Assembly: GCA_964546145.1 (NCBI GenBank)
Contig: CAZJIU010000044.1
Coordinates: 1-17,821 of the forward strand
Direction of reading: 5' to 3'
DNA length: 17,821 nt
From: CAZAKO01 sp964546145
GTDB lineage: Bacteria > Fidelibacterota > UBA2242
Below, piece by piece: positions 1 through 7,775 of this stretch. How positions within the stretch are numbered: the first letter of the stretch is position 1; each line of letters begins with the position of its first letter. Under the pieces are notes generated by a model that made no database searches, was not told the origin of the DNA, and saw only the letters and a list, made by a program, of their open reading frames with translations. Position numbers and translations under genes: made by a program.

Positions 1-2
1 AT

Positions 3-1100
3 GCAGCCCTGAGGGAAGTTAACGGATTTGACTCATCCATCTATTACAGCAATAATGTCCTCTATGATATCCGTTTGAAACTTTCGGAGAAATATGAGAT
101 TATTCATATTGCCAATAAAACAGGTGGGGCTTTATATCGGGCAATTACGGAAGGTCAACCAGCGAATGTTTTTGATTATTTGATTGCCGAAAAAGAGATT
201 CAACTCGAAGCTGAAAAAGTATTATCCAGTCATTTGAAACGGATAGGCGCTTATTTAAAACCTGGATATGGTTACCGGGCTCGCCCCAAAAGTAACCGGC
301 AGTACGATTATCTGGCTTCAGTTGTAATTCCTGTCAACAACCGCCCAGAATTTATCAAAATTGCCCTGGGTAGTATATTTGCCCAAACTATTAAGAATAT
401 TGAAGCGATTGTAGTGGTGAATGGCGGTAGAAGTGATCCGACGGTGACCGAAGTTACTAAATACCTCCCCGGGGGCTTATTATATACTGAAAAAAATCCG
501 CCGGTACGATTGATTATTACTGATATTAACAATATTGGATTATCCTTGAATTTGGGTATAGAACAGGCAAGAGGCAGGTATTACATTCAACTCGATAGTG
601 ATGATCGCTTAAAACCAGACGCCATCGCAAAAGTGATTGAGCTTTTTGATTCGGATGAACGCATTGGAATTGTTATTGGCAGCTACGAAGTTTGGGAGCA
701 AAAGGGATCGGGAGAATTGGTTAGAATGACCAAAATTCCGGTTGTCAAACATGACGAATGGACGGATGAAAATGGACGCAATAATCTGCTACGGATAAAC
801 GGTGCCGGAGCACCTCGCTGTATTCCCATAGAGGTTATTCAGGAAATGGATTATTTCGGGATAAATGATGAACCCTATGCCTGCAATTACGGTGAAGATT
901 ACGATATGGTGTTGAAAATCAGTGAAAAATATAGAGTCGGGCGGATCTACGAACCGATTTACGAAGTGATTCGACATGCCGGCGGAACCGATCACCAGAT
1001 TGATCAAAGTACGATTGATCGCAACGACGAGGCGAAAGATTATATTCGTTTATTGACGCTACAGCGCAGAATTTTTCTCAATCGCTCACGAACCAAGTGA
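3..1100 (+). CDS. Tandem family-2 glycosyltransferase, 5'-truncated
   Basis: The reading frame is open to the left edge (first whole codon at 3), so the gene starts outside the window. Its first visible residues, ALREVNGFD then YDIRLKLSEKYEI, match the C-terminal part of a GT2 domain (the GFD...D-x-x-L-R-L segment). A complete second GT-A domain follows: the nucleotide-binding strand LASVVIPVNNRPEFI, the metal/sugar-nucleotide motif DSDD (594-605), and the late acidic GEDYDM segment. The protein is therefore a two-domain GT2 enzyme that transfers a sugar from a nucleotide donor, probably in the cytoplasm, since no membrane segment is visible. Donor and acceptor cannot be read from the sequence. 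It lies 40 bp upstream of the sugar kinase gene and is likely co-transcribed with it. A TTG at 75 exists but would cut the first domain, so I do not treat it as the start. Confidence 0.85.
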   Translation, partial: AALREVNGFDSSIYYSNNVLYDIRLKLSEKYEIIHIANKTGGALYRAITEGQPANVFDYLIAEKEIQLEAEKVLSSHLKRIGAYLKPGYGYRARPKSNRQYDYLASVVIPVNNRPEFIKIALGSIFAQTIKNIEAIVVVNGGRSDPTVTEVTKYLPGGLLYTEKNPPVRLIITDINNIGLSLNLGIEQARGRYYIQLDSDDRLKPDAIAKVIELFDSDERIGIVIGSYEVWEQKGSGELVRMTKIPVVKHDEWTDENGRNNLLRINGAGAPRCIPIEVIQEMDYFGINDEPYACNYGEDYDMVLKISEKYRVGRIYEPIYEVIRHAGGTDHQIDQSTIDRNDEAKDYIRLLTLQRRIFLNRSRTK

Positions 1101-1140
1101 CAGATTGTTTTCTTTTTAATTTTAATTAGGATTGTCTTTG

Positions 1141-2349
1141 GTGGCAGAGAATTTTGTTATAATCGGAGTGGATGGCGGAGCTACTAAAGTAAACTCCTGG
1201 GTGATTCAGCTTACTGGAGATGGACAATTTGCACTGACCGAGATTCACTCAGAGAGGATATATCGGGAATATCCCGAGTATAATCCGGAATTTATCCCGA
1301 TTGATTTACAAAGGCAGCTCAAAGAGAAGGAAGCAGATAAGATCAGATTAACCCGAGCAGAAAAGCAGCAGTGCAAGGCATATTTAAATGCCTGTGCCGA
1401 CACGATAATAGAAGCAGCTCAAAAAACACATTCGCAGAAAGTATTAATCGGGATAGGAATGCCGGGACTGAAGACCGCTGACCAAAAAGGTATCGCGGTG
1501 ATGGCAAACGGACCGCGCATATTGGATTATGCTCGGCAGGTTGAAATGCAAATAAGTGCTGCTGGAGTTGAGCTAATTAGACCAATTACACAAATCGGCA
1601 GTGATGCCTATTATTGTGGAGTTGGGGAAGAATATGCTGTTAACGGCAATTTTCGCAATGTCAGAAATGCCTATTATCTTGGCGGCGGTACCGGCGCGGC
1701 TGATGCCTTGAAGTTGAACAACGAGTTAGTTTCCCTGGATGATATTCAGGAATGGTTTGTAAAAACCTGGGAGATGAGAAGTCCCGAGGGCGAATCCATG
1801 GAAAAATATGTCTCATCCAATGGAATCCAAAGTCTCTATGGAGAATTGGCGGGAATGTCTGTTTCAGAGTTGAACCAAATGAGAATTTACCCGACACAGA
1901 TCTGTGATCGAGCTTTGCAAAGTGAAGATGCAGCCGTTTTAATCCTGCAAAAGATCGCCCGATATTTAGCCTTGTTAATCTATGAAAGAATAACGACATT
2001 ATTTGCCGGATGGCAAGGATATTTTAAATTTAATAATCCAGAACGAGTGATACCTCTTTCAGAACATAAATATCACGGTTGTCTTTTAGATAAGATCATT
2101 TTCGGTCAGCGATTGAGTGAAATATTCGGAAAAGTTGAAAATTACCCGATCTTAGTCAAACCCTTTTATCAGTCCCTTAGTCTACTTCTGCACGAGTCAA
2201 CTGTACTTGGTGAAGATACCCGTCGGCATTATTGCCGGCGGGGAAATTTTAAGGAAGAGTTGATAGTCTGTTCGGATTTACGTGAGGCACCTGCTCTCGG
2301 AGCAGGAATTGATGCTTACCTGAAATATAAGGAGCAAAAATTATGTTAG
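1141..2349 (+). CDS. ASKHA-fold sugar kinase, BadF/ROK-like; possible amino-sugar kinase
   Basis: The phosphate-1 loop GVDGGATK lies at residues 9-16. SDAYY carries the likely catalytic Asp near residue 155. The phosphate-2 loop is LGGGTGAADALKL at about 180-192, and an ALGAG adenosine-type motif lies near 385-389. Together these show an actin/hexokinase-fold kinase. At about 400 residues it is longer than the usual ~300 of N-acetylglucosamine kinases, with an insert in the C-terminal half. BadF-type MurNAc/GlcNAc kinases (MurK) are known. With a SpoIID protein, an AmpG-like permease and a NamZ-like protein downstream, phosphorylation of a cell-wall amino sugar is a reasonable inference, but the substrate is unproven. 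I chose GTG 1141 because AGGA at 1128-1131 sits 9 nt upstream; TTG 1132 directly abuts that site and TTG 1138 is also possible. The gene overlaps the next one by 7 bp, implying translational coupling. Confidence 0.8.
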   Translation: MAENFVIIGVDGGATKVNSWVIQLTGDGQFALTEIHSERIYREYPEYNPEFIPIDLQRQLKEKEADKIRLTRAEKQQCKAYLNACADTIIEAAQKTHSQKVLIGIGMPGLKTADQKGIAVMANGPRILDYARQVEMQISAAGVELIRPITQIGSDAYYCGVGEEYAVNGNFRNVRNAYYLGGGTGAADALKLNNELVSLDDIQEWFVKTWEMRSPEGESMEKYVSSNGIQSLYGELAGMSVSELNQMRIYPTQICDRALQSEDAAVLILQKIARYLALLIYERITTLFAGWQGYFKFNNPERVIPLSEHKYHGCLLDKIIFGQRLSEIFGKVENYPILVKPFYQSLSLLLHESTVLGEDTRRHYCRRGNFKEELIVCSDLREAPALGAGIDAYLKYKEQKLC

Positions 2350-3692
2350 AACCCGATATTGTTCCGGTCAAAGAACCCGAATTATGTGTCGGAATCATTT
2401 TACCCGAAGATCAATATCTGAGTATCGAAATCGAATTGCCACAAGCTCCGCGCTATAAGTGCTACTCTGAGATGAACTTTGTAATGTGGCTTAATCCCAA
2501 CGATAATCTAAAATTTGAGTTGGTGAGTAAAGCAATCAATTTCAACTTGAATGGCGAATTAATTCAATCGGCAAAAATCTGGCACATCACACCGGCAACT
2601 AAAAAAATCACCTTGGCGAATAAAACCGGTTTGAGGGTCAAGGGAATTACTGTCGGCAGGGGTTTTCACTGGGCTAAGAAAATTGATGTATTTTTAGCCG
2701 GTTCGCTTGAGGTTCGAATTGTCAATAATGTTCTGTTGGTTTCGAATTATATTGCGATGGAAAAGTACCTCATGTGTGTAGCGACTTCCGAAATGGGGGC
2801 CGCCTGTCCTCAGTCATTGATCGAATCGCAGACCATCGTCGCCCGTTCCTGGATGCTGGCCAATGTCGAAACCAGACATTCACATCTCGGATTGGACGTC
2901 TGCAATGACGATTGTTGTCAGCGCTATCAGGGTACCACTTTTTTGAATGAGCGGGCGATTCAAGGGGCTATGAATACTTATGGAAAAGTACTACTCTATA
3001 ACAATAAAATTTGCGATACCCGCTATTTTAAAAGTTGTGGTGGAATAACTGAAGCCTTTGAAAATATTTGGGATGGAGAAGAAATTCCTTATCTTAAACC
3101 TGTAGCCGACTTTGCCGATCAGTACCGGCATGAAGTTTTAACTCTCGATTCGGAGAAAAATGTGCGCAAGTGGATTGAATCTAACCCCCACAGCTTTTGC
3201 AGTACTCATGTTGTTCCCGAGAAAGATCTAAAGAAATATTTAGGGAATGTTGATGTCGAAGGTGAGTATTTCCGCTGGTCTTTCCGCTATCCGCAAAAAG
3301 AGATTACTGCCCTGCTAAATTTAAAACTTAACCTCGAAGCGCAATCAATCCTCGATATTCGACCACTCAAACGGGGTCACTCCGGTCGCCTGACTCAGGT
3401 CGCGGTTGATTATCTGGATTCAAAGGAAAAACGGCAAACCGTTACTATTGATGACCAATATATTATCCGGCAGACCTTTCATGAATTATTTCTCTACAGT
3501 TCAGCTTTTATAGTGGATATCGAGAAAGGCAAAAATAATATTCCGGCAGCCTTTGTTTTAAAAGGAGCCGGTTGGGGACACGGGGTTGGATACTGTCAAA
3601 TTGGGGCATTGGGGATGTCACTTTTAGACTATTCAGCCGAGGAGATCGTATATCATTATTATCCGGGTTCGGTATTAAAGAAAATTTATTGA
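2343..3692 (+). CDS. SpoIID/LytB-domain protein, predicted peptidoglycan lytic transglycosylase
   Basis: The C-terminal two thirds are a SpoIID domain. YIAMEKYLMCVATSEMG carries the expected catalytic Glu at residue 150, followed by the ESQTIVARSW helix, the Cys-rich DVCNDDCCQRYQG (186-198), RYFKSCGGITE (227-237), and the C-terminal signature GAGWGHGVGYCQIGALGMS with YHYYPG. SpoIID enzymes cleave glycan strands stripped of stem peptides. His179/His181 and the cysteines at 187, 191 and 192 sit where the family holds a structural zinc, which is inference here. Residues 1-130 form an N-terminal β-rich region. No signal peptide or membrane anchor is visible, which is unusual for an enzyme of the murein layer. 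The start is well supported: AGGAG at 2330-2334 is 8 nt before ATG, and the gene overlaps the kinase by 7 bp. At 449 residues it is long for the bare domain. Confidence 0.88.
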   Translation: MLEPDIVPVKEPELCVGIILPEDQYLSIEIELPQAPRYKCYSEMNFVMWLNPNDNLKFELVSKAINFNLNGELIQSAKIWHITPATKKITLANKTGLRVKGITVGRGFHWAKKIDVFLAGSLEVRIVNNVLLVSNYIAMEKYLMCVATSEMGAACPQSLIESQTIVARSWMLANVETRHSHLGLDVCNDDCCQRYQGTTFLNERAIQGAMNTYGKVLLYNNKICDTRYFKSCGGITEAFENIWDGEEIPYLKPVADFADQYRHEVLTLDSEKNVRKWIESNPHSFCSTHVVPEKDLKKYLGNVDVEGEYFRWSFRYPQKEITALLNLKLNLEAQSILDIRPLKRGHSGRLTQVAVDYLDSKEKRQTVTIDDQYIIRQTFHELFLYSSAFIVDIEKGKNNIPAAFVLKGAGWGHGVGYCQIGALGMSLLDYSAEEIVYHYYPGSVLKKIY

Positions 3693-3734
3693 TGAAATCC
3701 CTCGGAAAATGGGCGGGGGAGGGGATTAATTAAC

Positions 3735-5552
3735 TTGAAAAGTAGATCCAGATCCAGCTGGTGGTGGGTACCTTCGTTATATTTTACTGAGGGGATTCCA
3801 TATATAGTTGTGATGATAATCTCGACTTATATGTACAAGAATCTGGGCATTTCCAATTCCAAGATTGCCTTTTATACCGCCTGGTTTTATCTCCCCTGGG
3901 TTATTAAACCGCTGTGGAGTCCACTGGTTGAAATCCTGCGCACCAGAAGGTTCTGGATAATCACGATGCAGTTGGTAATTGGTGCCGGTCTGGGCAGCAT
4001 GGCACTGGTAATTCCATTACCGGGTTATTTTAAAATTTCATTGATTTTTTTCTGGCTGCTGGCGTTTAGCTCGGCAACCCATGATATTGCAATTGATGGA
4101 TTTTATATCTTAGGTCAGAGTCAGCATGACCAGGCTTATTTTGTTGGTATCCGCTCGACCTTCTATCGCCTGGCAATGATTTTTGGACAGGGAATTTTGA
4201 TTATGCTGACTGGTTTGATTGAAAGCCACAGCGGTCTTGGTGAAGTGAATATTAACGTGTACGCCGTAGCACCGGTAACACAGGAAATTTCACTTGAAGC
4301 ACAACAATCGAATCAAAGTGGATTGGTTATTGAACCAGAAGTACTGAAAATTAAGATAATATCGCTTACCAAGACTCAGGCTGATTCAATTTTAACGGAA
4401 GTCAAAGAGTGGAATATTAGTCAGGGACAAAAAAATGAAGAGACGGACTTAATTGCATCAAAAACAACCTGGTGGCAACGGCAAGTAGCCGATCCACTCA
4501 AACAATTCCTTAAAGCCCGGTTTGCCGAAACATCAGTTCCAACTTATCAAGCGGTTGGGAATATCGGGATAATTCAATTAAGGCTGCGCACAAGACCGAC
4601 CTCGGATAAAGATATTATGGTTCATTTTGGTCGAAGCAGCGGCGATAAATCAATTTCCCTGGTTGAGGGAATGAGTTTTACTTTTAATCAAGAGAATTGG
4701 AATCAGTCGGTGCGAGCAGCAATTCAGTTGGATCCAAAACTGACTACTGCAACTGCAGCGACTTTTATCGCTCGTTCGGGTAACTCAAAATTGGCGTGGT
4801 CAATAACCTTTTTGATCCTGGGTGGATTATTCGTGGTATTTTTTATTTATCATAAATTAATATTACCTTTTCCGGAAGCGGATATTAGTCGGGGTAATAC
4901 TCGGTTTGCTCAATTCTTAAGTGATTTTTTTACTACCTTTGTATCTTTTTTCAAAAAGAAATCTATCGGCGTATCAATCCTGTTTTTATTACTTTTTCGT
5001 TTGGGAGAATCGCAGCTGGTTAAACTGGCAGCGCCCTTCTTGCTCGATTCGCAGGAGGCGGGCGGAATCGGTTTGACGCTGGGACAAATTGCTCTGGTTT
5101 ACGGCACGATTGGTACGGTATTTTTGATGGTTGGCGGTATTTTGGGCGGTATTGTCGTTGCCCGACAGGGCTTAAGGAAATGGCTGATCTGGATGGTCAT
5201 CGCGATTAATCTACCCGATGCTTTTTACATCTATCTGTCGCAGGTTCAACCGGAAAATATTTTATTTGTAAATATTTGTGTGGCAATTGAGCAATTTGGC
5301 TACGGTTTTGGTTTTACGGCATATATGTTATACATGATCATTGTTGCCGAGGGGGAGCACAAAACTGCGCATTTTGCTATCTGTACCGCATTTATGGCTT
5401 TGGGTATGATGATTCCCGGCATGTTCAGCGGCTGGCTGCAGGAGATAATTGGTTACCGTAATTTCTTCATCTGGGTGATACTTGCCACGATACCCGGATT
5501 TCTCCTAATTAAATTTTTACCAATTCCCAAAGATTTTGGTATTAAAAAATAG
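3735..5552 (+). CDS. ampG: AmpG-type MFS permease with a large TM5-TM6 insert
   Basis: The N-terminus (WWVPSLYFTEGIPYIVV, then AWFYLPWVIKPLWSPLVE at TM2) is typical of the AmpG/PAT branch of the major facilitator superfamily, which imports muropeptides (GlcNAc-anhydroMurNAc peptides) through the inner membrane. TM1-TM5 lie at about 13-34, 44-63, 72-93, 99-121 and 141-162. Residues 163-352 are a hydrophilic insert, and TM6 begins near 353. TM7-TM12 occupy about 410-595. The insert should face the periplasm, since TM5-TM6 loops do so in MFS proteins with a cytoplasmic N-terminus. AmpG proteins are usually about 420-550 residues, so 605 is long. The start is TTG with a strong purine-rich site (GGGGGAGGGG, 3715-3724) about 10 nt upstream. 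Its place between SpoIID and NamZ-like genes supports glycan uptake, but the transported species is not shown. Confidence 0.85.
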   Translation: MKSRSRSSWWWVPSLYFTEGIPYIVVMIISTYMYKNLGISNSKIAFYTAWFYLPWVIKPLWSPLVEILRTRRFWIITMQLVIGAGLGSMALVIPLPGYFKISLIFFWLLAFSSATHDIAIDGFYILGQSQHDQAYFVGIRSTFYRLAMIFGQGILIMLTGLIESHSGLGEVNINVYAVAPVTQEISLEAQQSNQSGLVIEPEVLKIKIISLTKTQADSILTEVKEWNISQGQKNEETDLIASKTTWWQRQVADPLKQFLKARFAETSVPTYQAVGNIGIIQLRLRTRPTSDKDIMVHFGRSSGDKSISLVEGMSFTFNQENWNQSVRAAIQLDPKLTTATAATFIARSGNSKLAWSITFLILGGLFVVFFIYHKLILPFPEADISRGNTRFAQFLSDFFTTFVSFFKKKSIGVSILFLLLFRLGESQLVKLAAPFLLDSQEAGGIGLTLGQIALVYGTIGTVFLMVGGILGGIVVARQGLRKWLIWMVIAINLPDAFYIYLSQVQPENILFVNICVAIEQFGYGFGFTAYMLYMIIVAEGEHKTAHFAICTAFMALGMMIPGMFSGWLQEIIGYRNFFIWVILATIPGFLLIKFLPIPKDFGIKK

Positions 5553-5614
5553 ACAAATTTCTAATATATTTGTGACTAACATGCAGCTTAAGTAAAAGGA
5601 AAATTTTTCATTTT

Positions 5615-6901
5615 ATGTCAAGATGGGTCAAGTCAATAGTAATCCTGGGAGTGATCCTCTCTTTTCTCAAAGCGGAGGAATTTAAACACACCAAGGTTAT
5701 TTATTACAATCCAGTTCCCAGTACAACAACACTCCAGACCGGGCTTGATCTGCTGATTCAGCATGATTTTAAAGTCATTAGTGGGAAAAAAGTCGCAGTG
5801 CTGTATAACGGAGGCAGCTATAATCATGCTGGCCAGCATATTCTCGATATTATGAAAAATCCGGTGAATTTTAATTTGACCGCTATTCTGGAGGTCAGGG
5901 AAAAAACATTTGGCACAGAATCTTCAAAAATGATGTTTTATACCGGAGATAGTGCCCGGGATATTAACTATGTCGTGGTTACTCCCGCCAATCCTCGGGT
6001 TTATGAGAAAGACTTAAATGGTGCAAATTTAATTTTGGTGGATTTACAAAATATTGGGGTGCGGTTTGACAATGTATTAGATGTCTTGATTTCTATTTTG
6101 ACCCTCAGTAGTGAAAGCCGGATTCCAATAGTAATTCTCGACCGACCTAATCCAGTAACGGCTAAGATCACAGAGGGACCGCTTTCAATAGACAGTACAC
6201 TTACGGAAAATGCCCGAATTCCCTGGCGTTATGGACTGACAATCGGTGAATTAGCGACGCTGCTGAATGAAGAGGATTGGATTCCCGGAGAAAAGGGTGC
6301 CCGTTTATATGTTATTCCAATGGTGAATTATATTCGGTCGCAATGGTTCGATCAAATGAAATTGCCCTGGCGATTGCCGATTGATGATATTTATACCGTC
6401 GAGGTACTCCTGGGTTACTGTACGGTCTGCTATTATGTTTATTCTAATGTCAGTTATGGTCCGGGAAGTACGTTTGCTTATCAAGTTGGCGGAGCGCCCT
6501 GGATTGGCGGGACGGCTCTGCTTGAGGTAGTGAATCAGCAGCAATTAACTGGTGTAACCTTCGATCTGGTTAAATTTATACCGGGTTCACAAAAAATTGC
6601 TGTTCAATCCGGATTATACACTGGTCAGGAGTGCAACGGGATTCGAATTGTTATTCATGATCGTGAAAAGTATCGAATTGGTATAACCGGAGCTATGGTA
6701 CTGGGTACTATCGGTCAAATGTATCCGCATCATTTCAAATGGTCCGATCCGGCGGCAATAGATGCTCTTTTTGGTGACCAGCTGTTTCGGATGATGATCG
6801 AAGCTGGTGAGAAATTTACAACTCTTACGCCGTTGTGGATTTCGGAAATGACCCAGTATCAAATAATTCGTCAAAAGTATCTTCTGTATAACGCGGAATA
6901 A
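5615..6901 (+). CDS. DUF1343/NamZ-like exported protein with an altered active-site motif
   Basis: Residues 1-20 form a signal peptide (basic start, hydrophobic core IVILGVILSFL, A-E cleavage region). Family landmarks of DUF1343 (GH171, NamZ exo-β-N-acetylmuramidase) are present: GKKVAVLYNGGSYNHAG near 57-73, LVDLQNIGVRF at 141-151, the conserved ILDRPNPV at 174-181, GLTIGELATLLNEE at 207-220, YGPGSTFAYQVGGAPW at 281-296, and G.RIVIHD near 342-349. The family normally has PEHG after the third strand. Here the aligned stretch is ILEVREKTFG (91-100), so the Glu may be kept but His-Gly is not. The usual SPNMPT...GRGT region is also degraded. Family membership is fairly clear; activity on terminal MurNAc is doubtful. 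It ends the salvage-like gene run, 62 bp after the permease. Confidence 0.75.
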   Translation: MSRWVKSIVILGVILSFLKAEEFKHTKVIYYNPVPSTTTLQTGLDLLIQHDFKVISGKKVAVLYNGGSYNHAGQHILDIMKNPVNFNLTAILEVREKTFGTESSKMMFYTGDSARDINYVVVTPANPRVYEKDLNGANLILVDLQNIGVRFDNVLDVLISILTLSSESRIPIVILDRPNPVTAKITEGPLSIDSTLTENARIPWRYGLTIGELATLLNEEDWIPGEKGARLYVIPMVNYIRSQWFDQMKLPWRLPIDDIYTVEVLLGYCTVCYYVYSNVSYGPGSTFAYQVGGAPWIGGTALLEVVNQQQLTGVTFDLVKFIPGSQKIAVQSGLYTGQECNGIRIVIHDREKYRIGITGAMVLGTIGQMYPHHFKWSDPAAIDALFGDQLFRMMIEAGEKFTTLTPLWISEMTQYQIIRQKYLLYNAE

Positions 6902-6909
6902 AAATTATT

Positions 6910-6939
6910 TTGTTTTTCTAAAAGTTTTTTATTTATATT
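6910..6939 (+). promoter_or_regulatory. Candidate σ70-like promoter for the lipoprotein gene
   Basis: TTGTTT (6910-6915) and TATATT (6934-6939) are separated by 18 nt. They lie just after the NamZ-like gene and about 140 nt upstream of the lipoprotein start, in an AT-rich intergenic stretch of roughly 175 bp. The motifs are near consensus, but such matches are common in AT-rich DNA. Confidence 0.3.
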
Positions 6940-7005
6940 CAACGCATATTCAGGGGGTAGAGAGATAGGCAAGGGAAATAAAACAGATTTATTATCAAAT
7001 TTCAG

Positions 7006-7031
7006 TGGCACTCAAATTGGTTTAAGTGCCA
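7006..7031 (+). other. Hairpin in the lipoprotein 5' leader
   Basis: TGGCACT (7006-7012) pairs perfectly with AGTGCCA (7025-7031). After one mismatch, AAA/TTT adds three more pairs around a TTGG loop. There is no following T-run, so it is not an intrinsic terminator. It lies between the candidate promoter and the ribosome-binding site, so it could be an operator, an mRNA-stabilising structure or a protein-binding site. Confidence 0.4.
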
Positions 7032-7063
7032 GCAAAATCAAGGGGATAATCAATTATTCATCT

Positions 7064-7073
7064 AAAAGGAGGA
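7064..7073 (+). promoter_or_regulatory. Very strong Shine-Dalgarno that decides the lipoprotein start
   Basis: AAAAGGAGGA is nearly the full anti-SD complement. The distance from GGAGG to the ATG at 7075 is only 2 nt, but it is 5 nt to the ATG at 7078, so the second ATG is preferred. This is the strongest ribosome-binding site in the window and suggests high expression. Confidence 0.7.
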
Positions 7074-7077
7074 CATG

Positions 7078-7671
7078 ATGAAAGACGTCGTGAAGTTGTT
7101 ATTAATTAGCTCGCTGCTCATTTTTTCATTTTTTGTGGCTTGTGAAAAAACTGAGGAGGAGGAACATCCGCTGGTTGGTACTTGGACAATGACCAACATG
7201 GAACAAACATCAACCTATATAGCAGATGCTAATCTAACTACTATTGGCAAGGCTAAGGGTGATACTTTAGCAAGTGGCACCATGATCTGGGCTCAGTTCA
7301 GTGCCATGGGTGTTTCGGCGACTGTTATTTTAAAAGATGATGAAACTTTTACTTTGACAGGCAATCTTCCACTCGCCAGCGACACGTTAGGAGTTGCCCC
7401 TACAATTGTACCGTTGAATGATCAGGGAACCTGGGTGGCAGCTGAGGATTTGAGCACTTTGTTGATTGATGGTCAGCTGTATGACATCGGTGGAGTATTA
7501 ACTCTAGATGATCAAGATAATCCAACGGTCATATCTATGACCTATTCAGAAGCATCACCTGACACCGTTGTATTGCCGGTAGATGTAAATCAAGATGGGA
7601 TTCCCGATATGTATCTCCCAGATGTTCCGATAGTTGAGCATGCAACGACAACGTTGGGCTTTACAAAATAA
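7078..7671 (+). CDS. Small lipoprotein with lipocalin-like N-terminus and a DxNxDGxxD motif
   Basis: A lysine-bearing n-region and the hydrophobic stretch LLLISSLLIFSFFVAC end at Cys22, a lipobox-like site for lipid attachment. The acidic stretch EKTEEEE follows. LVGTWTMTN is typical of the first strand of lipocalin-like domains that sense or store small hydrophobic ligands, but the rest is too divergent to assign. Near the C-terminus, DVNQDGIPD (about 169-177) is an EF-hand/thrombospondin-3-like calcium loop. The protein is probably anchored at the outer membrane or periplasmic face. It precedes the FadL-like channel by about 100 bp and may work with it. The function is not recognised. Confidence 0.75.
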   Translation: MKDVVKLLLISSLLIFSFFVACEKTEEEEHPLVGTWTMTNMEQTSTYIADANLTTIGKAKGDTLASGTMIWAQFSAMGVSATVILKDDETFTLTGNLPLASDTLGVAPTIVPLNDQGTWVAAEDLSTLLIDGQLYDIGGVLTLDDQDNPTVISMTYSEASPDTVVLPVDVNQDGIPDMYLPDVPIVEHATTTLGFTK

Positions 7672-7714
7672 TAGGATCTAGCGCAAAAATACTATATTGA
7701 GAATAATTACTTCG

Positions 7715-7745
7715 GAATAAATAGAAATTCATTTTCCATTTATTC
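7715..7745 (+). repeat. AT-rich inverted repeat upstream of the FadL-like gene
   Basis: GAATAAAT (7715-7722) and ATTTATTC (7738-7745) are perfect inverted copies with a 15-nt spacer, ending about 30 nt before the channel gene's start. It may be a binding site or a weak RNA hairpin. The low GC content makes a chance match plausible. Confidence 0.3.
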
Positions 7746-7775
7746 AGAAAAATTTATTTAATTGTGAGGGGAAAA

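Noticed and set aside
1661..1999. 112-codon minus-strand open frame
   Set aside because: It is antisense to the sugar kinase, whose phosphate-2 motif lies in the same DNA; its composition is rich in His, Arg and Phe as in shadow frames.
5565..5572. TATATTTG matching the Bacteroidota TAnnTTTG promoter element before the NamZ-like gene
   Set aside because: The nearest upstream TTTG is 26 nt away rather than about 19-21, and the phylum is not established.
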